From NCBI GenBank assembly GCA_001970955.1, contig MPUH01000414.1, forward strand, positions 1 through 56,015: a stretch of 56,015 nt of DNA. Reading direction: 5' to 3'. Source of the DNA: Stentor coeruleus (Eukaryota > Ciliophora > Heterotrichea > Heterotrichida > Stentoridae). Positions 47,704 to 56,015 of the stretch are shown piece by piece (positions within the stretch are counted from its first letter, which is position 1; each line of letters opens with the position of its first letter). Below the pieces are notes generated by a model. That model did not search any database. It saw nothing but the letters and a program-made list of their open reading frames with translations, and was not told where the DNA came from. Position numbers and translations under genes: made by a program.

Positions 47704-47817
47704 CTATAATATAATATTTTTGAACTTCCTCCGTGATAACTCTTTGAGAATTAAAATTTTATCTAGTTCTTCAATTTTCCCCTTAAATAATCTAGTCTTT
47801 GACCACTTTAGGTACAT
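47704..47817 (-). CDS. 37-residue Lys-rich ORF
   Basis: ATG at 47817 to TAG at 47704-47706. The frame stays open about 11 codons upstream of the ATG. The peptide is an amphipathic Lys/Leu/Ile helix. It may be a microprotein, a gene relic or chance. The rest of 47405-48326 is empty except the next small ORF. Confidence 0.22.
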   Translation of the reverse strand: MYLKWSKTRLFKGKIEELDKILILKELSRRKFKNIIL

Positions 47818-47855
47818 TTTCGTATTCTTTTATTGTCCAGAGCTATCGTTTATAT

Positions 47856-47939
47856 ATGAATTATAAACACATTAGCTTTGAAGCTATTGAAAAACAGCCT
47901 CAGAAGAAAAAATTTAAATGCTGCTCTTGGTTGATATAA
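47856..47939 (+). CDS. 27-residue ORF ending in a Lys/Cys tail
   Basis: ATG 47856 to TAA 47939, with a Lys-Lys-Lys-Phe-Lys-Cys-Cys-Ser-Trp end. It is divergent to the preceding small ORF, 38 bases away. Too short for confidence; it could be the last exon of a lost gene. Confidence 0.2.
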   Translation: MNYKHISFEAIEKQPQKKKFKCCSWLI

Positions 47940-48326
47940 TAATGACTCTTGTGTTGATAAATATATAATAGTTTCCGAAATGTTTTAAAATTTTAAATTA
48001 TTCTTAGGCTAAATTCATTGCTTTTGGCAGAAAATATTAAAAAATTGTATGAGATTTTTAGGATTATAAAACTAGATGTTTGATTATTGACTTAGAAATA
48101 CTATTTTCATCATATAACCTAGTTAAAAATAAATAAATAAAAAAACAAGACAAGCTTCGTAGTCACCTAATAATCTGAATTAATTATATAAATATAAATT
48201 CTACTTAATCATTCTATTTAATCATATACTTGGCTTAATAACTTTATTAGTAAATTATATATAAAACTCACAAAAATATGCATAAAATAGACACTAAATA
48301 TTTTCCTATTGCGAATTATAGCCAGA

Positions 48327-51300
48327 TTAATGAGTTAACAATTTCTTATAGTCAGGGACTTGTGAAACATAAATGCCTGTATTAATTGTAGAATAGTTGC
48401 TTTTATCTAATAATTTCTTGCTAAAATAGTTTATCTCAGCATGCATAAATTTATCAACTAGCATCAATTCTAAATCATAAACCGTTTTTAGCTCAAAATG
48501 AAATTCCCTAAACGAATGCACCGGCTTCATCATCGAATGGCACATATTCTCCAAACATCTTTTACATTTTTCATTTTTCTTAATTTTAGTTGTGCTATTA
48601 CAAGTTGCACATATATAATCTGTAGTATAAACCTGCATCATTTTTTGTTTAAGAAATCTTATGAAAGCATTTTTGGTAATTTTTCTGTCTGTGAAATGAT
48701 TTTTTGTATTTAAATTTTTTTCATTGCCAATTTTTTTACACTCAGGACAGCAAACTTTATTTTCCACAATATTCCTTTTAGAAGGAGGATAATAAAATTG
48801 ATTTTCCACAATATTCGCTTTAATATCAAAAGCTTTATGTCCACTTATATCACAAGAACAAATAATAGGCATACCAGCATAAACTGTTTTAACTTCAAAA
48901 CCTTTTACTTGCGACCTAAACTTATTAGGATCTTCACCCATAATTTCTACAATTTCTTCAATTTTTATAATATCAATAGGGGCAATTAATCTTTGTAAAG
49001 GTGGGATAATCTGTTGTAATATATACCATCTAATATCAGGTTTAAGTGTCCCAACAGATAAAGTTACTTCTTCAGGATGATATGATCTTGAAGCTATATT
49101 TGGTTCATCACCTTCACATACAACATAAGGAATAATATGATTTAAAAGATTAGTTTCCCCTTTAGCTATAAGCCTTTTAGCTACTTGAACATGTGGTTGT
49201 GAAACTGCATCTTTATATTTATCTATAGTTTTTGTTAATTGTTTATATATTATATAGCTTGAAAGAGTATTATTGTTTATATTTGTATAAAATTGTTCAA
49301 TATAAGCTTTGATTTGTTCTGAGATTTGCTCTTTACTATAATTTGAAAGGATTAAATTAAGAACATTACTTGAAACATTTTTACTGAGTTCACACCAATC
49401 TCTTCGGACCATATCAAGACCTTTAACTTCACGTTTTGTGACCCCATCGACAATTTTTAAAGCTGCGTATTTCTTTTTTTTCAATAAAAGCATTGATTGA
49501 AAAACCCCATCAAGTTCAATTTCTAGTAATTTGAATTGTTTGTTTACAAGACGTTTAAGATCGTTTCCTATTTTGATTGCTTCACGGATATCTGTTTGTC
49601 CTGTATGTATCATAATAGAATCAGTATCCCCATAAATAACTTCTAAACTAAGAGAATCTTTAGCTATAGCAACTGTTCTTTCAAGAGTTTTTCTACCCAT
49701 ACTAGTAATAAAAGCAGCAATAGGTCTTGCATAAAATCTTGATTGTTTAAAACCTAAACATCCATACATAGAATTTGCAGTTAATTTCAAGGCAATTTGT
49801 TTAATGTCAAGTTGTTTTAATGTTAATTTATCCCTTTCATTTTTAATCTGCGCTTTAACTTGTTTTCTTTTCGTGACTAATTCTGCAATAATTTCAGGTA
49901 AAGTTCCATTAATTTTTGTATTTATATCAGAAGTATCAACATCTTTATCCCTAAGTCCAGCATGTGATATAGTAGTAAAACAGATATTGTATTCTCTAAT
50001 AATACTAGGATATAAACTATTGAAATCTAATAATATGACGAATTTATCATAAAGCCCGGCAACTGGGGATAAGACTAACCCACCAGCGTATTGGTTTTTT
50101 TTCTTTTCAGATTTTTCTTCGAATTTTTTTTCAGTTTTGTCGGGGATTATGTATTTTTTTTTATGAAATTCATGGATTAATAACATTTCATTCCTTTCAG
50201 CACGTTGGCTTTGTAAAGATCTTACCCAAAGATTACCTGCAATGTTAGTTAGTTGTTTGGATAAAGGGATGACATTTAAATGGAAGACTATTTTGTGAAT
50301 AAGTTCACTATCTTGTTTTGCTATACACCCAAGCATATAAGCTTTATTTGAGTCAGTTTTAGCTTCTTCTATATCGAAATCAACTTCATTTCTTGTAATT
50401 CCAAACCAATTTTTTGCAAGTGTAGTTAAATCATAAATTTTCTCTCTGGCAAGTTCTTTACTAGACATAAGTGTATCAAGTAAAAGTCTCCCTCCAGAAA
50501 AAGCGCGTATAACCCAATTACCTGAATAATAATCATTTCTCTTAGAATAAGGGAATTTGTTTCTTTGCAACCTACCAATTCTACTCCAATTTGAAACTCC
50601 CAAGGCTTTAAGCCTATCACAAACTTTAGCAAGAGTATCAGCTAACAAGTCATGTCCAGCTAAAATATCAGGATCACATTGAGAAATTTTATCAATAAAA
50701 GCTGAAAGCAAAGATTTCTCATTAGGGAAAGTTTCATAAACACCACTTTTTCTAGCTTTCTGCCCATTATTTACTAAAGAAAAATACGCCATATTATACT
50801 TTGATTCATCTGTATGACCAACTTGATCAACTTGATTATGAATACACCCACTCAAAGCCCATATTTCATGTTCAGATTTTCTATTTGGCTTTGATATTAT
50901 AGCAAAAGACATCATAACAAGTGGTGGTATTTTCATATTAGTTTCTTCTATACCAAAACTTATACATCTATGATTTGGAATAACAACTTCTATAAGACAA
51001 TGTGAAAATTTTGTTTTACTTTGCATGATATTATTAAGTTTAATCCAACAAGGCCCTTTAAGTTTTCTTTTAACTAAAACAGTTTCTATAAGACTTGTCT
51101 TTGCCCCAAATACATGTGAAAAAGTTTTCCCTGGGCGAATATCAGCTTGAGGGAATTTAGAACTATATGTATATTTATAATATTCAGCAATAGTTGGAAC
51201 ATCTTCAAAATTAAAAGCATATCTTCTTTGTACAGGTTTTTTACCCCAACTACCAATTCTGAACTTTGACCTTAAAGTTTCCATTTCACTCCAAACCGCA

Positions 51301-52472
51301 TTAATATTATCTTTGTATTCTGGTTTTGGTAGTATAAAAAATGACTGTTCGATTTCTTTTATTAAAACACAAATCCCAGTGTATTTCCTACTTTTTGGCA
51401 GATATACTTTTCCAAAAATAAAAATCCCCCCTGGGTATAATTCTCTATCTTCAATAGCATCAATCCAATACATATTTAATGAATTGTTTTCTATAGGCAA
51501 ATCTGGGTTACTTTCAAAAGCTAAAGTTTCAATTGTATTTTCTTCTATTTCCATAGGAACTGGTTCAGGTATTGATATTTCAGGTTCAATATCCATTTTA
51601 GTTGTTTCATTAATTGTAATATCATTATTTGGCATAAAAATTATAGGTTCATCATGCTTAGGGATTTCTTCAGGAACTGTTCCAGATGCTTTTCTTTTAT
51701 AGTTTTCATTAATTTCATCTTTTATTAAAGGTACTAAGGTTTTATTTTTTAATGGTGGGGTTGAAAATATTGGGTTTTGTTGTTGGAGTTTTGGGGTTTC
51801 TTGATGAGTTTTAAGGTTTTGATTAGGGGTTTTTGATGAAGTTAAAGTTCTTGAAGCAGCTAAATTAATAGATTCTTTAATAGATAGGGCTATAGGATTT
51901 TTTGTTAGACTTTCCGGATTAGAAACTATGGGTGTTGGAGTTTTTACTGGTGATTGTATTGGGATGTTGTAAAGTTTGTTCATTTGGGCTTCTGATACAC
52001 CTTTTGATAGGGTTTTCAGTGTTGAAGATTTTTTCGTGTCTTGGGTTATTAGGATATCTTTTTCTTCTAAATCATCATCTTCTAACATTCTAGTCATTTT
52101 GTTTCTAAGATTCTCACGTTTTTCTTTATCTATTTTCGGGGCTAGTTTTTGTCTTTTGACCACATCGTGCTTCATGAATTTTGTTATCAGTTGACTATTT
52201 GGCTTTTCTGGCTTAGGTTGAGATTCTTCTGAGTATTCTTCATGCTCTTCTTGAGCTAAATCCAATTCTCCTTCATCATCATAACCTAGTCCAAGATCAT
52301 CTTCAATAAATTTGTTTTGCTTTCTTTCAGCGACCATTTTCTTGTATTCTTCTTCAGGAACATCAATAAGAAGGTCTTTAGATTCTTCAACTGTGTATTG
52401 AGCTACACGGCTTTGTTCTCCTGATTTTGCTTGCTTTAATTTGTTTAAGGCATTTTGACGGCTTTGTCTCAT
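48327..52472 (-). CDS. POLA1: DNA polymerase alpha catalytic subunit
   Basis: 1381 residues, intronless, near the family length. Residues 1-330 are acidic and disordered. The inactive exonuclease-like fold spans about 500-790. The B-family polymerase motifs are Leu-Asp-Phe-Asn-Ser-Leu-Tyr-Pro-Ser-Ile-Ile near 817 (motif A), Lys-Leu-Thr-Ala-Asn-Ser-Met-Tyr-Gly near 905 (motif B), Tyr-Gly-Asp-Thr-Asp-Ser near 945 (motif C), and Lys-Lys-Lys-Lys-Tyr near 997. Two C-terminal zinc modules follow, the first Cys-Ser-Cys ... Cys-Cys-Pro-Glu-Cys and the second Cys-x-x-Cys ... Cys-Lys-Arg-Cys at about 1305-1330. Polymerase alpha with primase starts every replication fragment. The first zinc module contains a 14-residue tandem duplicate whose first copy has lost its cysteines (48732-48815). 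An E2F-type site lies 37 bases upstream of the ATG. Confidence 0.95.
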   Translation of the reverse strand: MRQSRQNALNKLKQAKSGEQSRVAQYTVEESKDLLIDVPEEEYKKMVAERKQNKFIEDDLGLGYDDEGELDLAQEEHEEYSEESQPKPEKPNSQLITKFMKHDVVKRQKLAPKIDKEKRENLRNKMTRMLEDDDLEEKDILITQDTKKSSTLKTLSKGVSEAQMNKLYNIPIQSPVKTPTPIVSNPESLTKNPIALSIKESINLAASRTLTSSKTPNQNLKTHQETPKLQQQNPIFSTPPLKNKTLVPLIKDEINENYKRKASGTVPEEIPKHDEPIIFMPNNDITINETTKMDIEPEISIPEPVPMEIEENTIETLAFESNPDLPIENNSLNMYWIDAIEDRELYPGGIFIFGKVYLPKSRKYTGICVLIKEIEQSFFILPKPEYKDNINAVWSEMETLRSKFRIGSWGKKPVQRRYAFNFEDVPTIAEYYKYTYSSKFPQADIRPGKTFSHVFGAKTSLIETVLVKRKLKGPCWIKLNNIMQSKTKFSHCLIEVVIPNHRCISFGIEETNMKIPPLVMMSFAIISKPNRKSEHEIWALSGCIHNQVDQVGHTDESKYNMAYFSLVNNGQKARKSGVYETFPNEKSLLSAFIDKISQCDPDILAGHDLLADTLAKVCDRLKALGVSNWSRIGRLQRNKFPYSKRNDYYSGNWVIRAFSGGRLLLDTLMSSKELAREKIYDLTTLAKNWFGITRNEVDFDIEEAKTDSNKAYMLGCIAKQDSELIHKIVFHLNVIPLSKQLTNIAGNLWVRSLQSQRAERNEMLLIHEFHKKKYIIPDKTEKKFEEKSEKKKNQYAGGLVLSPVAGLYDKFVILLDFNSLYPSIIREYNICFTTISHAGLRDKDVDTSDINTKINGTLPEIIAELVTKRKQVKAQIKNERDKLTLKQLDIKQIALKLTANSMYGCLGFKQSRFYARPIAAFITSMGRKTLERTVAIAKDSLSLEVIYGDTDSIMIHTGQTDIREAIKIGNDLKRLVNKQFKLLEIELDGVFQSMLLLKKKKYAALKIVDGVTKREVKGLDMVRRDWCELSKNVSSNVLNLILSNYSKEQISEQIKAYIEQFYTNINNNTLSSYIIYKQLTKTIDKYKDAVSQPHVQVAKRLIAKGETNLLNHIIPYVVCEGDEPNIASRSYHPEEVTLSVGTLKPDIRWYILQQIIPPLQRLIAPIDIIKIEEIVEIMGEDPNKFRSQVKGFEVKTVYAGMPIICSCDISGHKAFDIKANIVENQFYYPPSKRNIVENKVCCPECKKIGNEKNLNTKNHFTDRKITKNAFIRFLKQKMMQVYTTDYICATCNSTTKIKKNEKCKRCLENMCHSMMKPVHSFREFHFELKTVYDLELMLVDKFMHAEINYFSKKLLDKSNYSTINTGIYVSQVPDYKKLLTH

Positions 52473-52474
52473 TC

Positions 52475-52517
52475 GCGGGTATTTATTATTTAATGGATAT
52501 ACTACTTTTTTTCCCGC
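52475..52517. promoter_or_regulatory. E2F-type promoter element of POLA1
   Basis: TTTCCCGC at 52510-52517 is a perfect match to the E2F consensus TTTSSCGC, 37 bases upstream of the polymerase ATG (52472). An inverted partner half-site GCGGG (52475-52479) lies two bases from the ATG. Such GC blocks are otherwise almost absent from spacers here. E2F control of POLA1 at the G1/S boundary is known in animals and plants; its use here is inferred. The rest of 52473-52783 is empty. Confidence 0.5.
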
Positions 52518-52783
52518 AGATCATGGGGTTTTGCATAAATGGTATTAAAAACTATGATGTTTCCACAACAAAAAGTTTATTTTATCATAAGAAAGCATAG
52601 GTTTTAGTATATAATTATTGTCAGATTATATATTTTAATATACAATTGTTAGGTTGTATATCTTATTACAAAAAAAAAGTTAATATTCAACCTATAATTT
52701 GATGTTTTTTCATACTAAACATATCCCATTTTATATTAATAACTAACTTTTATCAAAATTCTTTTTATGTAAAATTTTATCTT

Positions 52784-53254
52784 TTATGAACTCAAACATT
52801 TTCCAAATATTTTCTTTACACAGGTCTGAGCAAAAGGTAAAAACGAAAGCACATACCATGTATAAGCCACAATTTCAATAAACATAAAAATTAAAGTCAT
52901 TGCAGGGTTTTTTAGAACAAGAGCTGAAATTAATGTCATTACTAAAGATATGAGCACAACACATGTAGTAATGATTCTTTTTTTATGGAACATAGTTCTA
53001 AATTGTTTAAAAAGTCCTACAAGAAAAGCTGAACCCATTAATGTGACAAAAATGCCAAGGGAGAAACAAATAGCAAAAGTGAAAGGTTCGCCTTTAAGCA
53101 ATTTAGGAAATGAAAGCCAAGCGATGAGTTCTAAGATAAATCCAATACATATGCATATACCAAATCCAATAAGTCTTTGCTTTAGTGGAAGTGAAGGGCA
53201 TAGTTCTTCAAGACTCTTCTTTTTCTTTTTATCTGAGAAAAAGTAGTCGGGCAT
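52784..53254 (-). CDS. SFT2-family Golgi/endosome transport protein
   Basis: 156 residues, ATG at 53254. A polar, Lys-rich N-terminus is followed by four membrane helices and a short cytosolic tail, the SFT2 topology. Characteristic segments are Lys-Gln-Arg-Leu-Ile-Gly-Phe before helix 1, Ser-Leu-Gly-Ile near helix 2, Gly-Ser-Ala-Phe-Leu-Val-Gly-Leu-Phe-Lys-Gln-Phe-Arg-Thr-Met-Phe and the closing Thr-Trp-Tyr-Val-Leu-Ser-Phe-Leu-Pro-Phe-Ala. In yeast Sft2 aids fusion of vesicles at the late Golgi with syntaxin Sed5. No odd feature. Confidence 0.88.
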   Translation of the reverse strand: MPDYFFSDKKKKKSLEELCPSLPLKQRLIGFGICICIGFILELIAWLSFPKLLKGEPFTFAICFSLGIFVTLMGSAFLVGLFKQFRTMFHKKRIITTCVVLISLVMTLISALVLKNPAMTLIFMFIEIVAYTWYVLSFLPFAQTCVKKIFGKCLSS

Positions 53255-53762
53255 TTTTATACTTATAGACGATTAGAAACAGTGAAGTGTAGAGACTTGC
53301 TAAAAAGTTAAGTTTGATAATAATTATTAAAAAATTATTATCTCAATTACTATATGATTTCCTGTATTATTTCCTCACTTTAATAAATTTAATCAACTAA
53401 CTTCCTTATCCACTCTAAAAATTATTCCCTAAATCCAAAACACTTCCTCAATTATTTCTCTATACCAAATCATCCTAAAACAAAACATAAAATCTTAATT
53501 TCATCTTTAACCTAACTCATTACATAATTTTTTTTTCCTATTAAAACTAACCAAACCCAAAATCTAACATAAATCACTTAATACTCATAAACAAACATAT
53601 TTTTACAATCAAACTTTTCATATAAAAAATTTTATCATTAAAAAAACATCAAATATTCAAAACTTCAAGTCGAAAATAAATTTATCTATAAATAACTTAT
53701 AGTTTTATATAAAACACATAATAAACAAAGCTTTTATTATCTAACTAGAATTGATTTAACCA
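53255..53762. other. intergenic between SFT2 and LC8 genes
   Basis: 508 bases, G-poor on +, so G-rich on the sense strand after the LC8 stop. No open frame of note. Confidence 0.5.
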
Positions 53763-54032
53763 TTAGCCTGACTTGAATAATAGTATTGCCACTTGACCTA
53801 AATAAAAGTATATGAAATGTCTTGTTTCATGAGTGACGTAGCTGCCAAAGTTGCGTCCTACAATACAATGCCAAGTTGGGTTGTATTTTTTGTCAAATTC
53901 TTTTTTGATATAAGCTGCGATATCTTTCTCAATGTTAAACCTCTCCATTGCTTGGTTTGCGCAATCTACTGCATCTTGTTGCATTTCTTCGGACATGTCA
54001 GCGTTCTTGATTACAGCTTTGCGTTCAGCCAT
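53763..54032 (-). CDS. DYNLL: dynein light chain LC8
   Basis: 89 residues, exactly the LC8 size. The sequence follows LC8 throughout: Val-Ile-Lys-Asn-Ala-Asp-Met at 7-13, the helix with [34 protein letters not shown], and [12 protein letters not shown]. LC8 is a dimeric hub in cytoplasmic and axonemal dyneins and in other complexes. Stop TAA. Divergent from the nicalin gene. Confidence 0.96.
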   Translation of the reverse strand: MAERKAVIKNADMSEEMQQDAVDCANQAMERFNIEKDIAAYIKKEFDKKYNPTWHCIVGRNFGSYVTHETRHFIYFYLGQVAILLFKSG

Positions 54033-54453
54033 TATTTATAATATCTTAAATAGGCTTTTTAGAAGTTGTCGCGGCATTTTTTTGTTTTGGATTGAAAAGG
54101 ATTTTTGAGTATTTTGTAGGGATATGATGCAGTTGTTATGGTTTTAATGGGTGAGGGTATTGAAAGTATAATTTTATGATTTAAGCATTTAAAATAGTTT
54201 AGATATAGAAGAAAATTATGCCTTTTAAATAGTTTATAGGGATTTTATTATTTGTAAACTATAAAATAATAGTATATCTAGTTTGCTTATTGATATAAAC
54301 TGAAATGGATAGACTATATGTTATTTTTGATACAAAATTTAAGATTCCAAAATTCATTAGCAACAAAAAACATCCACATCAAGATCTTCATTAAAATCTT
54401 TCTGTGTATTTTCGCTTATGTAAAATTACTTTTGGTTGATTAAAACTTTATAT
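54033..54453. promoter_or_regulatory. divergent spacer LC8/nicalin
   Basis: 421 bases between two divergent starts. G-rich on + next to LC8 and A/T-rich before nicalin. No gene is seen. Both promoters must lie here. Confidence 0.5.
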
Positions 54454-55956
54454 ATGAAAGGAAGGATTGTATTTTTATTATTGGTTGGTCTGTGCTCTGG
54501 ATTTGTCCAAGTCCCTGTTCACCGACTAATACAATATGATTACGAGGGAACATCATTCGGTTCACAAGTGGCTTCGTTCAATTTCTTAGGTGCTCACTTT
54601 AAAAATGAATCTGAAGTCCCTAGGAAAATTGCCCTTATCCACGAAACCTCCTTAACACAAGAAACCCTTGAGAATACAATTGCTCTTAAACCAAGCGCTC
54701 TGTTGATTATCTTATCTTCTGGCGTAGGGTTAACAAGAGAAATTCAAGTCTATCTTGGGTCTAATACTTTTCCTTTCCCTATTTACTTCGCTTATGAGAC
54801 CCCTGAGCTTTTAGAAGTTTATGAAAGTCTTTTAGTCACTGGTGAGCAAACAATCGACTCAGATCAGTTGCAGTTTTCTATATTATCCGAAGAAAAATCT
54901 CTAGTCAAAAACTTACAACAAGAAAACTTCTATGGTTTTGCTTATGAGTTCAGTGAAAACCTTTCAACAATTGGTATTGTCACATATCTAGATGCTTTTT
55001 CAGTAATCCCAGAATTAACTAAAGGGGTTGATTCTAATGGAAGTGGAGTTATAATAGCCCTAGAGCTTATCAGGCTAATGAAAAAAGTTTATGACAAATC
55101 CCCAGCGCCATATAATCTTTTATTTGTATTCACATCAAGTGGGACAACAAATCTTCAAGGTTTAAGACCTTGGGCTACAACTGAAGAAAGTGAACTTCAA
55201 CAAAAAAGAGGGAATATTCTTTTTGCCCTTTGTTTAGATACACTAGGACAAAGTGATAAATTATATATGCATGTATCAAGATTCCAAAAAGATGGTGAAA
55301 TAGAATTAACAAATATATACTCTCAGTTTAATTCTACTGCAGAAAAATCAGATATTTTATTGGATTATAAAAAGAAAAAAGTTAATATGGCAGATTCTTT
55401 TGTCCCATGGCAAAATGAGATTTTCGCTAAGAACAAAATTGTTTTAGCAACTTTGTCGCATTTAGAAAATAGTAGAAGGGGAATTTTTGATTATAGTTCA
55501 GTATTTGATGATAAATTGGATATGGATATTTTTAAGAGAAATATTAAGTTTGTAGCTGAAAGTTTGGCTAAGTATTTGTATTGCGTAGAAAATACAGTAA
55601 AAAATATTTAGGCGATGTTTTCTAAAGCCGATGTACTTAAAACAACTTATCTTGAAGAAATTGTGGAAAATTTCAAAGAACTTAATAGGTATCCAGCTAA
55701 AATGACCCCTGGGTCTAAATTCTCGAATTATTTTCAAGGTATTCTTAAAGAATTGGGGTTTAATTTCAAAGTTCAGAAATTCTCAGCTCCAGATGTTACA
55801 CCATACAATTTAAAACAAGAGTCGCTTAGTGTTTATAAAGTTAAACCTGCTATGCTTGACCTTTATATCTTTTTAGGGGTACTTGGATATCTTGCTGTAC
55901 TTTGGCTGGTTATAAAGTTCTTTGGAAAAAACTTTATCAAAGTCAAAAAAAACTAG
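54454..55956 (+). CDS. NCLN: nicalin-like ER membrane protein, one 15-nt intron
   Basis: 495 residues after removing intron 55597-55611. I use the ATG at 54454, because the longer frame from 54436 begins with TTG; the resulting N-terminus is a clean hydrophobic signal peptide. A Gln-Tyr-Asp-Tyr-Glu-Gly-Thr-Ser-Phe-Gly-Ser motif follows, as in nicalin, then an M28-peptidase-like domain (Asp-Ser-Asn-Gly-Ser-Gly-Val-Ile-Ile-Ala-Leu-Glu, Leu-Leu-Phe-Val-Phe-Thr-Ser-Ser-Gly) that lacks an obvious full metal-ligand set. One membrane helix lies near the C-terminus (residues about 463-485), ending with Lys-rich residues. Nicalin with TMEM147 and NOMO forms part of the multipass translocon at Sec61. 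Splicing restores Glu-Asn-Thr-Ala-Met-Phe in frame. Confidence 0.85.
55597..55611 (+). other. 15-nt intron (nicalin)
   Basis: The sequence is GTAAAAAATATTTAG. Without removal the frame stops at its TAG; with removal it runs another 345 bases to the conserved membrane segment and the stop at 55954-55956. Confidence 0.9.
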
Positions 55957-56015
55957 ATTAATTAGGATTATAAAGATAGATGAAAATAATTATGGATACT
56001 GAATAATTTTTATAG

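Noticed and set aside
1..56015. Alternative genetic code (UAA/UAG as Gln or UGA as Trp)
   Set aside because: All three stops end conserved proteins at expected places, and long conserved frames contain no internal stops except within mini-introns.
1..56015. tRNA, rRNA, CRISPR, transposase and telomere repeats
   Set aside because: I scanned spacers for tRNA T-arm words, repeated spacers, transposase motifs and CCCTAACA-type repeats and saw none; a weak tRNA could be missed by eye.

Overview
The window looks like macronuclear DNA of a heterotrich ciliate, most likely Stentor or a close relative. This is inference; no database was searched. The reasons are AT-rich, gene-dense DNA, use of the standard genetic code, and extremely short spliceosomal introns. 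UGA ends the conserved KATNIP-like and REXO4 genes, and UAA and UAG also act as stops. Four 15-nt and one 16-nt introns can be placed exactly because they restore conserved proteins (RNF10, a Sec14-like protein, nicalin) or a long frame. Many genes encode ciliary or microtubule proteins.

Layout. 1-8.7 kb: ELP4, a casein kinase 1, RNF10, a coiled-coil protein, a TOG-domain protein, an LRR protein and a frameshifted gene relic. 8.7-17 kb: a KATNIP-like protein, a small basic protein, HIRA and a large WD40 protein split by assembly gaps. 17-24.3 kb: a GC-rich island that folds like a structured RNA, an EGF/RING-H2 membrane protein, a small intron-containing gene, sterol O-acyltransferase, a ZIP metal transporter and the signal peptidase subunit SEC11. 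24.8-37.2 kb: a membrane protein, a Rab GTPase with an altered G4 motif, an axonemal-type repeat protein, nicolin-1 (NICN1) and a 2678-residue BEACH protein. 37.8-46.5 kb: an eight-EF-hand protein, two closely spaced small genes, a TMBIM-like membrane protein, REXO4, a LITAF-domain protein, a Sec14-like protein ending in a CaaX-like box, and small ORFs. 47-56 kb: a Tctex1 dynein light chain, DNA polymerase alpha with an E2F-type site just upstream, SFT2, dynein light chain LC8 and nicalin.

The genes are mostly housekeeping and ciliary rather than a single operon-like system. The ciliary/tubulin set includes KATNIP-like, TOG, NICN1, the axonemal repeat protein, LC8 and Tctex1. A trafficking/ER set includes Rab, BEACH, SFT2, SEC11, nicalin, SOAT and the Sec14-like protein. 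A chromatin/replication set includes HIRA and POLA1.

Five single-N gaps occur at 309, 1436, 5281, 15613 and 16890. Each is flanked by a direct duplication, so contig ends that overlap were not merged. Two genes are interrupted by these gaps and are described here as bridged. I found no mobile element, CRISPR array, tRNA, rRNA or telomeric repeat. The best candidates for something undescribed are the structured-RNA island at about 17.2 kb, the divergent sequence tails at the N joins, and several very small ORFs.
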